A DNA stretch of 64,000 nt from Streptomyces shenzhenensis (GCF_003688995.1 NZ_PENI01000021.1:103464-167463), one strand, 5' to 3'. Shown: positions 31,703-41,612, numbered from the stretch's first letter. Made by a program: numbers and translations. The notes: generated by a model from the letters alone, not told the origin.

Positions 31703-33235
31703 ATGCCGGTCACTCCCACCCGCCGCAGTGTGCTCACCGCGGCGGTCGCCGCCGGCGCCGGTCTGCTCACCGGCTGCTCGCCCGCCGGCGCCGGTTCCTC
31801 CTCCCCGAAGCAGGGCGGGACGCTGCGTGCCGTCTTCCCGGGTGCGGGAGTCAAGGAGACGATGGACCCGCACGCGCAGCGGCAGTTCGTCGACATCGCC
31901 CGGCACAAGGCCGTGTTCGACAAGCTCGTCGATCTGGACGCGGCCCTTCGGCCCGTACCGAGACTGGCGCGTTCCTGGTCCAGCGACGACGAGGCCCGGG
32001 TCTGGCGGTTCGAGCTGCGGGAGGCTCGCTTCCACGACGGGCACGTACTGGATGCCGACGACGTCCTGTACAGCCTGTCCCGCATTCTCGACCCCAAGGC
32101 CGGCGACCACCTGGCGAAGAACTCCCTGTCGCACATCGACCTCGCCAACTGCCGCGCGGTGGGCAAGCACGGAGTGGAGATCGCCCTCACCCGGCCCAAC
32201 GCCGAACTGCCCAGCCAGCTGGCGATGACCGGTACGCCCGTCGTCCGTGACGGCTGGGACGATCCGCGGCATCCCGTCGGCACCGGCCCGTTCCGGTGCG
32301 TCGCCTTCACCGCCGGGCGCAGCTTCACCGGCCGCCGCTTCGACGACCACTGGAACGGTGCCCCTCACCTGGACGAGGTGCAGATCCTCTCCGCGGAGGC
32401 CGAGGCACGCGCTGCCGCGGTGCGCAGCGGCGAGGTGCATTACGCGCACGAGATGACGCCCACCTTCGCCCGCACGGTCGAGCACGACAGCCGGGTACGG
32501 GTGGTGGCGACCAGGCGCAGCGGGGTGCAGGGCTTCGCGCTGAAGACCGACCGGCCGCCGTTCGACGATCCGGACGCGGCGATGGCCGTCAAGCTTCTCG
32601 TCGACCGGGAGCGGCTGGTGGAGGTGGTCTGCTCGGGCCGCGCCGAGCTCGGCAACGACCTGTACGGCAAGGGCTACACGTACTACCCGGACGGCCTGGA
32701 GCAGCGCGAGCGGGACGTGGCGGAGGCGAGACGGCTGCTGCGCCGCACCGGCCTGTACAACAAGAAGGTCTCCTTCTACACCTCCACGGCGGCGGACGGC
32801 TTCGCGCAGGCCGCCCATTTGTTCACCGAGCAAGCCGGTGAGGCGGGGCTCAAGGTGGAGATCACCAACGGGCCGCCGGAGTCGTACTTCACGGACGCCC
32901 TGAGCACGGGCACGGTCACCAACCACCGCTGCGGCGCCATGACCATCCCCACCTACATCAGCGAACGCCTGCTCAGCGGGGCGCCGCAGAACGCCACCGC
33001 CTGGCGGCACGCGGACTTCGACGACGCCTTCACCGCCGCACGGGCCGTGGTGAACGACGAGACGCGCACCAGGCGCTACCGGTCGGTGCAGACGACGCTG
33101 CGCGAGCGCGGCGGGCTGGTGCTGTGGGGGCATCCGGAGTGGCTCAACGCCGTCTCCCGCACCGTCCAGGGCGTGCGGGAGGCCCCGCCGAACACGGTGG
33201 ACTGGGCGCGGTTCGACACGGTGTGGCTGGACTGA
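31703..33235 (+). CDS. Solute-binding lipoprotein of a dipeptide/nickel-type importer
   Basis: A 510-aa family 5 (DppA/OppA/NikA) binding protein. The N-terminus has a Tat-like TRRSVLTAA followed by a hydrophobic segment and the lipobox LLTGC. Conserved blocks include VFDKLVDLD, FHDGHVLDADDVLYSLSRI, HPVGTGPFRC and DDHWNGAPHLDEV. AGGAGG lies 11 bases before the ATG at 31703. It captures a peptide, opine or metal chelate for the permeases that follow; the ligand cannot be told from sequence. Confidence 0.88.
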   Translation: MPVTPTRRSVLTAAVAAGAGLLTGCSPAGAGSSSPKQGGTLRAVFPGAGVKETMDPHAQRQFVDIARHKAVFDKLVDLDAALRPVPRLARSWSSDDEARVWRFELREARFHDGHVLDADDVLYSLSRILDPKAGDHLAKNSLSHIDLANCRAVGKHGVEIALTRPNAELPSQLAMTGTPVVRDGWDDPRHPVGTGPFRCVAFTAGRSFTGRRFDDHWNGAPHLDEVQILSAEAEARAAAVRSGEVHYAHEMTPTFARTVEHDSRVRVVATRRSGVQGFALKTDRPPFDDPDAAMAVKLLVDRERLVEVVCSGRAELGNDLYGKGYTYYPDGLEQRERDVAEARRLLRRTGLYNKKVSFYTSTAADGFAQAAHLFTEQAGEAGLKVEITNGPPESYFTDALSTGTVTNHRCGAMTIPTYISERLLSGAPQNATAWRHADFDDAFTAARAVVNDETRTRRYRSVQTTLRERGGLVLWGHPEWLNAVSRTVQGVREAPPNTVDWARFDTVWLD

Positions 33236-33241
33236 GCAGAG

Positions 33242-34186
33242 GTGCTGCGCTACACCCTGCGGCGGTGCGGCTGGACGGTCGTCCAGCTCGGCGCCCTCAG
33301 CGTCATCGTGTTCCTGCTGACCGATCTGCTGCCGGGTGACGCGGCCACCGTCGACTTCAACGAGCAGGCCGGCCTGGACCAGGTCGCCCGGCTGCGGGAG
33401 CAGATGGGACTGGACCGTCCACTGGCCGAGCGGTTCGCCGACTGGGCGCACGGTCTGCTCACCGGCGATCTCGGCACCTCGCTGGTCGGCGGTGGCCCGG
33501 TGAGCGAGGTGCTGTCGTCGTCCGTCGGTGTGACGGCCGCGCTGGCCGCCATGACGATCCTGTTCCTGGTGCCGCTCGCCGTCGCCGTCGGCCTGCTGAC
33601 CGGGCTGCGCGCCGACAGCCGCACCGACCGCGTGATCTCCGCCGTGACGCTGACGCTCACCTCGGTCCCGGACTTCGTCCTGGCCCTGCTGCTTGTGGGG
33701 CTGTTCGCACTCCGGCTGGGCTGGCTGCCCTCGACATGGGTGGGCGCGGACGACGTGTGGTGGCAACGGCCGGAGCTGTTCGTGCTGCCGCTGACGGTGC
33801 TGCTGGCCCGCACCGTGTGCGTGCTGTCCCGGCAGATCCGGGCCGGCACGATCACGGCGCTGCACGCCGGCTACACGGTGCAGGCCCGCCGGCTGGGTGT
33901 GCCGCCCGCCCGGCTGCTGCTGTGGCATGTCCTGCCCAACGCCGCCGCGCCCGGCGTGCAGGAACTGGCCCGCACCGGCGACCAGTTGCTGGGCGGCGTG
34001 CTCGTCATCGAAGCCGTCTTCGCCGTCCCCGGCACCGCGACGGCGCTGGTCGAGGCCGTACAGAACCGCGATGTGCCCACGGTCCAGGCGCTCACCCTGG
34101 CCCTGGCCGCGGTGGCCTGCCTGCTCAACCTGGCCGCCGATCTCGTCGGTCAGCGCTTGGCGCCCCGTACGGAGGTACTGCGATGA
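33242..34186 (+). CDS. ABC importer permease (DppB-like)
   Basis: A 314-aa membrane protein beginning LRYTLRRCGWTVVQLG, as DppB/OppB proteins do, with about six helices and the coupling loop TVQARRLGVPPARLLLWHVLP. The conserved C-terminal IEAVFAVPGTATALVEAV is present. The start is GTG at 33242, six bases after the binding-protein stop. It overlaps the next permease by 4 bp. Confidence 0.87.
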   Translation: MLRYTLRRCGWTVVQLGALSVIVFLLTDLLPGDAATVDFNEQAGLDQVARLREQMGLDRPLAERFADWAHGLLTGDLGTSLVGGGPVSEVLSSSVGVTAALAAMTILFLVPLAVAVGLLTGLRADSRTDRVISAVTLTLTSVPDFVLALLLVGLFALRLGWLPSTWVGADDVWWQRPELFVLPLTVLLARTVCVLSRQIRAGTITALHAGYTVQARRLGVPPARLLLWHVLPNAAAPGVQELARTGDQLLGGVLVIEAVFAVPGTATALVEAVQNRDVPTVQALTLALAAVACLLNLAADLVGQRLAPRTEVLR

Positions 34187-35013
34187 GACGCGGCGCACGG
34201 CGCCGTCACCGGCGCGTCACGGGCGGCGCGCTGCTGTTGGCACTGCCGGTCACGGCGGCCGTCGTCGGTCCGCTCGTGACGCCCGCCGACATCCCGTCCG
34301 ACGGCCCGCCCTACGCGCTCGGCGGCGGGCACCCGCTCGGGACGGACGCACTGGGCCGGGACGTCCTGACGCTCGTGCTGCGCGGCGGCGCCAGTGCCCT
34401 GGGTGTGGCGTGTACGGCCGTGGCGCTGGCCGTCGCCGTGGGGGGCCTGCTCGGGCTGGCCGCGGCGGCCTCCCGCAGCCGCCGGCTCGACGACCTGCTC
34501 ATCCGCCCGGTGGAGCTGCTCCTGCCGCTTCCCTCGCTGCTGGTCATCAGCGTCGTGGGGGTCGGCTGGCGCGGTCATCCGGTCGCGGTGGCCCTGGCCG
34601 TCGCCGCGCTCAACGTCCCGGCCGTCGCACGGCTGCTGCGCGCCGCGGCGCTGGACGCGGCCAGCGGCCCCGTCGCGGAGGCGCTGCGCCTCCAGGGCGA
34701 GTCACCGGCGCGGATCCTGTTCGGGCATGTCGGGCGGGCCGTGCTGCCGGTGGCCGCCGCCGACGCCGGTGCCCGCGTCGGCAGCGCGGTCTTCACCGTG
34801 GCCGCCGCCAACTTCCTCGGGCTCGGCCTCGATCCGACCTCGCCGGACTGGGGTGTGGTCATCGCCGCGAGCCGGGAGGCCCTGTTCGTGCAGCCGTGGG
34901 CGGTGTGCGCGCCGACGCTGCTGCTGGTGCTGTTCACGGTCGGCGTCAACCTCCTGGCGGACGGCCTGCTCGCCGCGAAGGCCGAGGGGAAGGCGACGGC
35001 GTGGAACCCGTGA
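34183..35013 (+). CDS. ABC importer permease (DppC-like)
   Basis: A 276-aa membrane protein with the typical GTDALGRDVLTLVLRGG near the N-terminus, a coupling loop (AEALRLQGESPARILFGHVG) and the FLGLGLDPTSPDWG block of DppC/OppC. It has a short Arg-rich N-terminus. It overlaps both neighbours, with the ATG at 34183 inside the previous gene's end. Confidence 0.87.
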   Translation: MRRGARRRHRRVTGGALLLALPVTAAVVGPLVTPADIPSDGPPYALGGGHPLGTDALGRDVLTLVLRGGASALGVACTAVALAVAVGGLLGLAAAASRSRRLDDLLIRPVELLLPLPSLLVISVVGVGWRGHPVAVALAVAALNVPAVARLLRAAALDAASGPVAEALRLQGESPARILFGHVGRAVLPVAAADAGARVGSAVFTVAAANFLGLGLDPTSPDWGVVIAASREALFVQPWAVCAPTLLLVLFTVGVNLLADGLLAAKAEGKATAWNP

Positions 35014-36584
35014 TCGAGGTCAGAGGTCTGACGGCGCGCGCGGGGACGGCCGTCCTGCTGGACGCCGTTGACCTCACCGTCGCAGGCGGCGAGGTGACCG
35101 CCCTGGTGGGCCCGTCCGGGAGCGGCAAGACGACGGCTGCCCTCGCTCTGCTCGGTGAGGCCGCAGCGGGCGTCCGGCTGAGCGGCACGGTACGGGTCGT
35201 GGGCATCCCGGTGGTGGACGCCGACGGCCCGACCGGCGCCGCGCGAGACGTACGCGGCCGGATCGTCTCCTACATGCCCCAGCACCCGGCCCACGCCCTC
35301 AACCCCGCCCGGCGGATCGGCTCGGTCCTCACCGAACTCGCCCGCCTGCATCGGCCGCGCGGAACCGTAGGACGGTCCGCCGCCGCGGACCTCGCGGCCG
35401 AGGCCCTGCGCACCGCCGGGCTGCCGGACGACATCGCCACCCGGCGCCGTTTCCCGCACCAGTTCTCCGGCGGGCAACGACAGCGTGTGGCGCTCGCCCA
35501 GGTACTGGCGGGCAGTCCCCGTGTCCTGGTGCTCGACGAACCCAGCACCGGCCTGGACACGGTGACACGGATGCGGCTGGCGGGGCAGTTGACCCGGCTC
35601 GCCGCCGACGGGTTCACCGTACTGCTGCTCAGCCACGACCACGATCTGGTGCGGGCGGTGGCCGCCCGCACGGTCCTGCTGGACCGTGGCCGGGTGAGCG
35701 CCGCGGGCCGCACCAGGGATGTGCTGCCGGCCGCGCCTCGTCCGGTGTCGTCCACTCCCCCGGCGCCGGTCACGCCCGCCTCCGAAACGGTGCTGTACGC
35801 ACGGGGGTTGACCGCATGGCTGCGTCCGGGGCGCCAGGGCGAGATCCTGCACGAGGTGACCGTGCGGGTACCGGAAGCGGGCTGCACGGCGGTCGTCGGC
35901 CCGTCGGGCAGCGGCAAGACGGTCCTCGCCCGCTGTCTCGCCGGGCTGCACGAACGCCACCGCGGACACGTCATGTTCCGTGGCGAGCCGCTGCCCGTGC
36001 TGCGGCACCGCACCGTCCGGCAGATCCGCGGGGTGCAGTACGTCTGGCAGGAGGTGCGCAACTCCTTCGACGAACGGCGCACGGTCCTGGAGCAGGTGGC
36101 CCGCACCGCCGTTCGGCTGCGCGGCCTGTCCGCGCCGCAGGCCGAGCGGCGGGCACGGCAGGTGTGGGAGCGGCTCGGGCTCACGACCGAGCACGCGACG
36201 CGGCATGCGGGTGCGCAGTCGGGCGGGGAACTGCAACGGGCAGCGCTGGCCAGGGCGTTGCTCGCCGAACCGGACGTACTGATCTGCGACGAGATCACCA
36301 CCGCGCTCGACACCGTCAGCACGGAACTGGTGACGGCCGAGCTCACCCGCCTCCGCGAGGAGAGCGACACAGCCGTGCTGTGGATCGGCCACGATCTCGC
36401 ACTCGTGGAGCAGCTGGCGGACGACCTGGTCGTCCTCGACGCGGGCAGCGTCGTGGACAGCGGCGACAGCCGTACGGTCCTCACCTCCCCGCGCTCCGAG
36501 ACCACCCGTCTGTTGCTTCGGGCCCGGCATCTGGGCCCGGTGCCCGCGATGTCGTCCGAACCGGCCCCGACCGACGTCCAGTGA
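35010..36584 (+). CDS. Fused double-ATPase subunit of a dipeptide-type importer
   Basis: A 524-aa protein carrying two nucleotide-binding domains in one chain. The first has GPSGSGKTT, FSGGQRQR and LVLDEPSTGLD (~residues 28-190); the second has GPSGSGKTV, QSGGELQR and LICDEITTALD (~290-440). Usually these are separate DppD and DppF subunits; the fusion is known in several actinobacterial importers. GTGs at 35001 and 35010 are both in frame; 35010 overlaps the permease stop. The usual Cys-rich oligopeptide C-terminal extension is missing from both halves. Confidence 0.87.
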   Translation: MIEVRGLTARAGTAVLLDAVDLTVAGGEVTALVGPSGSGKTTAALALLGEAAAGVRLSGTVRVVGIPVVDADGPTGAARDVRGRIVSYMPQHPAHALNPARRIGSVLTELARLHRPRGTVGRSAAADLAAEALRTAGLPDDIATRRRFPHQFSGGQRQRVALAQVLAGSPRVLVLDEPSTGLDTVTRMRLAGQLTRLAADGFTVLLLSHDHDLVRAVAARTVLLDRGRVSAAGRTRDVLPAAPRPVSSTPPAPVTPASETVLYARGLTAWLRPGRQGEILHEVTVRVPEAGCTAVVGPSGSGKTVLARCLAGLHERHRGHVMFRGEPLPVLRHRTVRQIRGVQYVWQEVRNSFDERRTVLEQVARTAVRLRGLSAPQAERRARQVWERLGLTTEHATRHAGAQSGGELQRAALARALLAEPDVLICDEITTALDTVSTELVTAELTRLREESDTAVLWIGHDLALVEQLADDLVVLDAGSVVDSGDSRTVLTSPRSETTRLLLRARHLGPVPAMSSEPAPTDVQ

Positions 36585-36600
36585 AAGGAACACCCCGCCC

Positions 36601-37383
36601 ATGACCACCACGACCACAGCCGACTGGCAGCAGTGGCAGACGAGTTGGGACCGCCAGCAGGAGTGGTACATGCCGGACCGGGAGGAACGGTTCCGGGTCA
36701 TGACCGACGCGGTCGAAGCCGTGGCGGGCCGCACCCCGCTCGTCCTCGACCTCGCCTGCGGCACGGGCAGCATCTCCGACCGCCTGCTGCGCCGGCTCCC
36801 CGGCGCCCGCACCGTCTGCGTGGACATCGACCCCGCCCTGCTGACCATCGCCCGCGGCCACTTCGCCGGGGACGAGCGGGTCGCCTTCGCCGAGGCCGAT
36901 CTCACGGACCCCGACTGGGCCGAGCGGCTCCCCCTTGCGTCCTACGACGCCGTCGTGACAGCCACCGCCCTGCACTGGCTGGACACCGAACCGCTCCGCC
37001 GCCTCTACGGCACCCTGGCAGGGCTGCTGCGCGAGGGCGGTGTGTTCCTGAACGCCGATCACATGTACGACGCGTCGGCTCCCCGACTCACCGCGGCTTT
37101 GAGCGCCCTGCTCACCGAACGCCAGGAGCGGCAGCGGCGGGAGGGCGCACTCGACTGGGCGGACTGGTGGAGCCGGGTGGCCGACGATCCCGTACTCGCC
37201 GAGCCGGCTGCCCGCCGCTTCGCCCTGCTGGGCGACCCACGTGAGCCCCGGCCTGTCGGCGCGAAGCCGGACCGGCCCACCGCCACCCGCTGGCACCTCG
37301 ACACCCTGCTGGAGCAGGGCTTCGCCGAGGCTCGGCAGGTGTGGTGCTCCGCGAGCGACGCACTGGTGGCCGCACTGCGCTGA
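36601..37383 (+). CDS. SAM-dependent methyltransferase
   Basis: A 260-aa class I methyltransferase: motif I VLDLACGTGSISDRLL (~48-63), acidic loop VCVDIDPAL, and the post-II segment SYDAVVTATALHWL as in trans-aconitate/UbiE-like enzymes. It begins 16 bases after the importer ATPase stop, with GAAAGGA upstream of the ATG, so it belongs to the importer operon. Methylation of the imported compound, or of a siderophore or metallophore, is possible; the substrate is unknown. Confidence 0.83.
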   Translation: MTTTTTADWQQWQTSWDRQQEWYMPDREERFRVMTDAVEAVAGRTPLVLDLACGTGSISDRLLRRLPGARTVCVDIDPALLTIARGHFAGDERVAFAEADLTDPDWAERLPLASYDAVVTATALHWLDTEPLRRLYGTLAGLLREGGVFLNADHMYDASAPRLTAALSALLTERQERQRREGALDWADWWSRVADDPVLAEPAARRFALLGDPREPRPVGAKPDRPTATRWHLDTLLEQGFAEARQVWCSASDALVAALR

Positions 37384-37562
37384 GCCGACTCCGCGGCACG
37401 CATTCCCTTTCATCGAGCATACCCGTGAAATTGCGGGCGCCGAAAAGCTGCAACATAAATTTCATAATTCTCGCGGTGCAACTTGTGTGGCACGCAGGCC
37501 TGATACCTTGATTTCGCAGAAAAAGGCCACCCAAAAGGATCTCGAGAAGGGCGGAAGCGCCA

Positions 37563-38267
37563 GTGCCAGTCACTCAGCGCATCTACGGGGCATTGCGCTC
37601 GGGCATACGGGACGGCCGGGTCCCCTCCGGGTCGAGGCTCGACGAGGGCCAGCTCGGCCGGACGTTCTCCGCTCCGCGTGACGCGGTCCGTGTGGCTCTG
37701 CAGCGGCTGCGCGACGACCGCCTGGTCGAGCGCGCCCCGCGCCGGGGCACCGTGGTGATGCGCGGTCCCAGCCGGGTGGACGTCGGCCAGCTGTTCCGCG
37801 TGCGCAACCTCGACCCCACGGTGGCGGTGCTGGAGGTCACCGCCTGCCCCGCACCACCGGGCCTGTTCGACGAGCAGCCGGCCACCACCGGGACCGTGGT
37901 GGTCGAGCGCCTGCTGGGCCATGGCGACGCCCTCTGCTTCGAGATCACATTCTCCCGGGCCGTCGACAGCGATCTGTACGCCCGGCTGTCGGCGATGCAT
38001 TCCCAGGACCGTCCGCGCTGGGAGGCCAGTCAACCCCTCGACGAGTACTTCACCGAAACATACAGAGCTCAGCTCGGCAATGTGGCCATCACGGCGGAAG
38101 CCGTCGAGTGCGACCGGCAACTGGCCACCCTCATTCGCATCGATGAGGGGAAATCCGTTTTTCGCTTCGAGCGCCGCCTCTCCGATACCGAAGGACTGCT
38201 CCTCGAAGTGTCCCACGCATATTTTCCAGCGAGCGCGAACTTCCTCGAATTCACCGAGGGCGCCTGA
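37563..38267 (+). CDS. GntR-family regulator with UTRA domain
   Basis: A 234-aa regulator. The winged-helix N-terminus (TQRIYGALRSGIRDGRVPSG, then DAVRVALQRLRDDRLVERAPRRGTVV) is GntR-type; the C-terminal half is a UTRA-like ligand domain (VVERLLGHGDALCFEITFS, FRFERRLSDTEGLLLEVSHAYF). The start is GTG at 37563 after AAGGGCGGAAG. The 178 bp before it are notably A+T-rich. It precedes the importer/monooxygenase operon on the same strand and is the obvious candidate regulator. Confidence 0.85.
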   Translation: MPVTQRIYGALRSGIRDGRVPSGSRLDEGQLGRTFSAPRDAVRVALQRLRDDRLVERAPRRGTVVMRGPSRVDVGQLFRVRNLDPTVAVLEVTACPAPPGLFDEQPATTGTVVVERLLGHGDALCFEITFSRAVDSDLYARLSAMHSQDRPRWEASQPLDEYFTETYRAQLGNVAITAEAVECDRQLATLIRIDEGKSVFRFERRLSDTEGLLLEVSHAYFPASANFLEFTEGA

Positions 38268-38551
38268 CGGAGACCGGCGCGGGCTGGAATGCGCCTCGCC
38301 ACCTCGCTCCCGCCCGCCGTCCGGCCGGCGCCCCAGCCGTCCGACGGACGCAGCCCTGAAAGAAGACGCCCGACAACCGCGGAAGCGGCGTCGCGCAATC
38401 CCGCGCAATCACCGCCACTCCCCAGCGCTCCCAACGGGTTCTGCCGGCAGACTGGCGCGCATTCCAGATCGTGAAACCGCGTGACGACATCGGCCTGGTC
38501 AGCGCATACGATGCGGCCCGGACTTCATGTCCGCCATCTCTGGGAGGCTCG

Positions 38552-39895
38552 ATGTCGGTTTGGCTGCCAAGGACCACGTTTCGCGCGACGGCGACGGTCG
38601 TCGCCATGGGATGTCTCGCGTGTGTGTCCGGCTGTGCAGGCGATTCCGAGGGTTCATCGGCCAAGAAGTCGCTGCCGTCCCTGTCTGCGCTGGGAAATCC
38701 GGACCAGCAGGTCACGGTGACATGGCTGGACGCGGCCAACACGAACGTGAATGTGGGCTCGACCATCAAGAAGTTCGAGGCCGAATACCCGAACATCACC
38801 ATCAAGTACGAGTCGATTCCGTACGCCGATTTCGAAACCGTTCTCCCGTCCCGTCTCACGTCCGGAAAGGTCGACGTGATCACCGTCGACCAGCCGCTGA
38901 CGGCCCGCTACGTGGCCGCCGGCTATCTGGCAGACATCACCCCTGTGTTCAAGAGCGAGTTCGACGCGCTGGACAAGGCGTCGCTCGCCGGTTCGACGGT
39001 CGACGGGAAGCTCTACAACGCGCCCGAGCAATCAGACAGTTCGTTCCTCTTCTACAACAAGGACCTGCTCGAGAAGGCCGGGGTGGCGCTGCCGTCGTCC
39101 GACCCCTCGAAGCCCGCGACGTGGGAACGGATCACCGCCGACGCGAAGAAGGCGCAGCAGGCCGGAGCGGAACACGGCATCACGTGGGAGCGCATCTCCA
39201 ACTGGTACTACCAGTGGCCCCTCGTGCAGGGACTCGGCGGAGGCTACGGAGCCGACGGCCCGGACAGTCTGACCCCGAACCTGGACAGCGAGGCCGCGGT
39301 GAAGGCGTTCAGCTGGTACGCCGACCTCTACAAGGACAAGGTCAGCCCGCAGGGCGACGCCAACAGCGTCTACACGAGCCTGTTCGCCTCCGGGAAGTCC
39401 GCGTTCCACATCGGCGGCGACTGGAACATCGCCGAACTGAACAAGAACAAGGACCTGGACTACGGGATCGCGCCGATGCCCAAGTTCGCCGGCGGCCAGG
39501 CCGTCTCGAACGCCGGCGGGGTGGGCCTGGGACTCTACACCGGGTCGAAGAACACCGAGGCGGCGCTGACGTTCATCAACGCGATGGTGTTCAAGGGCGC
39601 CGGAGCAGCCGCGTACAACTCAGAGACCAGCTCGCCGCCGGCCAACGACGAGGGCAAGAAGCTGTACTGGGCACAGGAGGTGTTCCAGGACCCGCGTGCG
39701 ACCGACGCCCAGAAGGTCGTGGACCACCAGCTGTCCCAGGGCATCGCCAAGGAACGGGTGTCCACCGTCGGCTGGAACGAGCTGAGTTCCGCGCTGTCCT
39801 CGGCCCTGCTGTCCATCACCAATGGTGAGGACGTCGAGAAGGCCCTGAAGTCGGCGCAGTCCACGGCCGGCGCGGCGCTGGAGAAGTACAAGTGA
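38552..39895 (+). CDS. CUT1-type sugar-binding lipoprotein
   Basis: A 447-aa family 1 extracellular binding protein. The signal peptide ends in the lipobox CVSGC. Blocks typical of the family: VTVTWLDAANTN, IKKFEAEYPNITIKYESIPY, DVITVDQPLTARYVAAGYLADITP, SFLFYNKDLLEKAGV and FASGKSAFHIGGDW. An earlier open frame begins at 38471, but the ATG at 38552 has GGGAGG and gives a clean signal peptide. The 283 bp before it (38268-38551) show no gene or hairpin. It binds the ligand for the two permeases that follow; no ATPase gene is in the operon. Confidence 0.88.
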   Translation: MSVWLPRTTFRATATVVAMGCLACVSGCAGDSEGSSAKKSLPSLSALGNPDQQVTVTWLDAANTNVNVGSTIKKFEAEYPNITIKYESIPYADFETVLPSRLTSGKVDVITVDQPLTARYVAAGYLADITPVFKSEFDALDKASLAGSTVDGKLYNAPEQSDSSFLFYNKDLLEKAGVALPSSDPSKPATWERITADAKKAQQAGAEHGITWERISNWYYQWPLVQGLGGGYGADGPDSLTPNLDSEAAVKAFSWYADLYKDKVSPQGDANSVYTSLFASGKSAFHIGGDWNIAELNKNKDLDYGIAPMPKFAGGQAVSNAGGVGLGLYTGSKNTEAALTFINAMVFKGAGAAAYNSETSSPPANDEGKKLYWAQEVFQDPRATDAQKVVDHQLSQGIAKERVSTVGWNELSSALSSALLSITNGEDVEKALKSAQSTAGAALEKYK

Positions 39896-40779
39896 GCCGT
39901 CGTACTCCCGGGGTACGGCGCGGGGCCCGGACCGGCGTGCTGCTGGCCTTCACCGGTCCGGCCCTGGCTCTGCTGATCCTCACCAGGCTCGCTCCCGAGG
40001 GCTACTCGCTCGTCGCGTCGTTCGAGAAGGTCGACCCGTTCGGCAGCGCCTCGTGGACATTCGCCGGTTGGGACAACTTCCGGCGGCTGTTCACGAGCGC
40101 GGCGTTCTGGCAGGTGCTCGGCGTGACCGTGTGGTTCGTCGTCCTGGCGAGTCCCGTCATCGTGGTGGGATCACTCTTCCTGGCCTGGCTCTACACCCGC
40201 ACGATGCCGATGCGCGGCTTCTGGCGCACGGTGGCGTTCCTGCCCAGCGCCATCCCCAGCCTGGGGCTGACGGTCATGTGGGGCGTGGCGCTGAAGCCCA
40301 CCGGTGTGCTGAACAACGTCCTCGAAGCGCTCGGTCTGCCCGCCCAGGGCTTCTACAGCTCCACGGCACAGGCCCTGCCGACCATCGCGTTGATCACGGC
40401 CTGGGGCGGTGTCGGCTACTGGATGGTCTTCCTGATCGCCGGCCTGCTGGACATCCCGCGTGAGGTGCTCGAGGCCGCGCGGATGGACGGGGCGTCACCA
40501 TGGCGCGAGTTCTTCTCCGTGGTCGTGCCGCTGCTGCGCAGGCCGCTGCTGTTCGTGCTGGTCGCCAACACCGTCTGGGTGTTCCAGATCTACGCCCCGA
40601 TCCAGGTGCTCACGAACGGCGGGCCCTCGGGAGCGACCTCGACCCTGATGTTCGACACCGTCCGCACCGCGACGGTCTACTCCAACCAGCAGCAGGCGAT
40701 GGCCCAGATGGTGGTCCTGCTGGTGCTGCTCGGCGCCACCGTCGCCGCGCAGTTCGCCCTGCTCGGGGAGCGGGAATGA
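39892..40779 (+). CDS. CUT1 ABC importer permease (MalF-like)
   Basis: A 295-aa permease with about six helices and the EAA loop EAARMDGASPWREFFSVVVPLL (~192 onward). FLPSAIPSLGLTVMWG and GYWMVFLIAGL are typical of sugar-importer permeases. The GTG start overlaps the binding-protein stop (GTGA), and its end overlaps the next start. The ATPase is probably a shared MsiK-like protein encoded elsewhere, as usual for streptomycete CUT1 systems. Confidence 0.88.
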   Translation: MSRRTPGVRRGARTGVLLAFTGPALALLILTRLAPEGYSLVASFEKVDPFGSASWTFAGWDNFRRLFTSAAFWQVLGVTVWFVVLASPVIVVGSLFLAWLYTRTMPMRGFWRTVAFLPSAIPSLGLTVMWGVALKPTGVLNNVLEALGLPAQGFYSSTAQALPTIALITAWGGVGYWMVFLIAGLLDIPREVLEAARMDGASPWREFFSVVVPLLRRPLLFVLVANTVWVFQIYAPIQVLTNGGPSGATSTLMFDTVRTATVYSNQQQAMAQMVVLLVLLGATVAAQFALLGERE

Positions 40780-41612
40780 CAGCCCTCGCGCGGAAACGGG
40801 CACGGCGGTACGGCCTGACCGTGCTCGGTGTGCTCAGCGGCCTGGTCTTCCTCGTCCCGGTCTGGTGGCTCGTCGTCGCCGCGTTCCGGGATCCGACGGA
40901 GGCGCTCAGCAGCACCTCGGTCCTCGACACGCTGATACCGCGGTCCTTCTCCTTCGCGGGCTTCCGGTCGGCGATCGAGGACGGCTACCTCCGTGCGGTC
41001 GGTGTCTCGCTCGCGGCGGCGGCCGGCACGGTCGTGGGCGGGCTGGCGGTGTCGTCCCTCGCCGCGTACGGATTCGTCGCGGTGCGGACCCGGCTGTCGA
41101 GGGTGCTGTTCGTGGTGGTCGTGGCCAGCTTTCTGCTGCCGTTCGAGACGCTGTCGGTGCCGTTGGTGCCGGTCTTCTCCCGCCTCGGCCTGTCCGACGG
41201 ACTGCCCGCGCTGATCCTGCCGGCACTCGGCAACGGGCTGGCGGTGTTCAACCTGCGCCAGGCGTTCCTGAGCGTCCCGCTCGAACTGGCCGAGGCGCAG
41301 CACATGGACGGCGCGGGGCATCTGCGCCGCTTCTGGCACCTGTACCTGCCGCTGAGCCGCCCGGCACTGATCGGTTCCGGGATGATCCTCTTCGTGTCGC
41401 AGTGGGACTCCTATCTGTGGCCGCTCCTGATCATCTCCGACAACCACAACGTCACGGCGAGTGTGGCGATCGCGTCGAACTTCGGCCCCCTGTCGTCCCA
41501 CACACAGCGGGCGTTCGCCGAGGTGCTCGTACTCGTCGTCATTCCGGCGGTCCTGCTGCTGTTCACCCAGCGCCGGCTCATCGCCTCGTCCTCCACCAGC
41601 GGTATCCGATGA
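40776..41612 (+). CDS. CUT1 ABC importer permease (MalG-like)
   Basis: A 278-aa permease with the MalG-type order of helices, the EAA loop ELAEAQHMDGAGHLRRFWHL (~170 onward) and FVSQWDSYLWPLLII. It overlaps both neighbours by 4 bp; its stop overlaps the monooxygenase start, so import and oxidation genes share one coupled transcript. Confidence 0.88.
   Translation: MTALARKRARRYGLTVLGVLSGLVFLVPVWWLVVAAFRDPTEALSSTSVLDTLIPRSFSFAGFRSAIEDGYLRAVGVSLAAAAGTVVGGLAVSSLAAYGFVAVRTRLSRVLFVVVVASFLLPFETLSVPLVPVFSRLGLSDGLPALILPALGNGLAVFNLRQAFLSVPLELAEAQHMDGAGHLRRFWHLYLPLSRPALIGSGMILFVSQWDSYLWPLLIISDNHNVTASVAIASNFGPLSSHTQRAFAEVLVLVVIPAVLLLFTQRRLIASSSTSGIR

Noticed and set aside
31652..34198. 848-codon minus-strand open frame opposite the dipeptide-type importer
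   Set aside because: Low-complexity Gly/Gln/His/Arg composition and no domains, while the plus strand holds clear binding-protein and permease genes.
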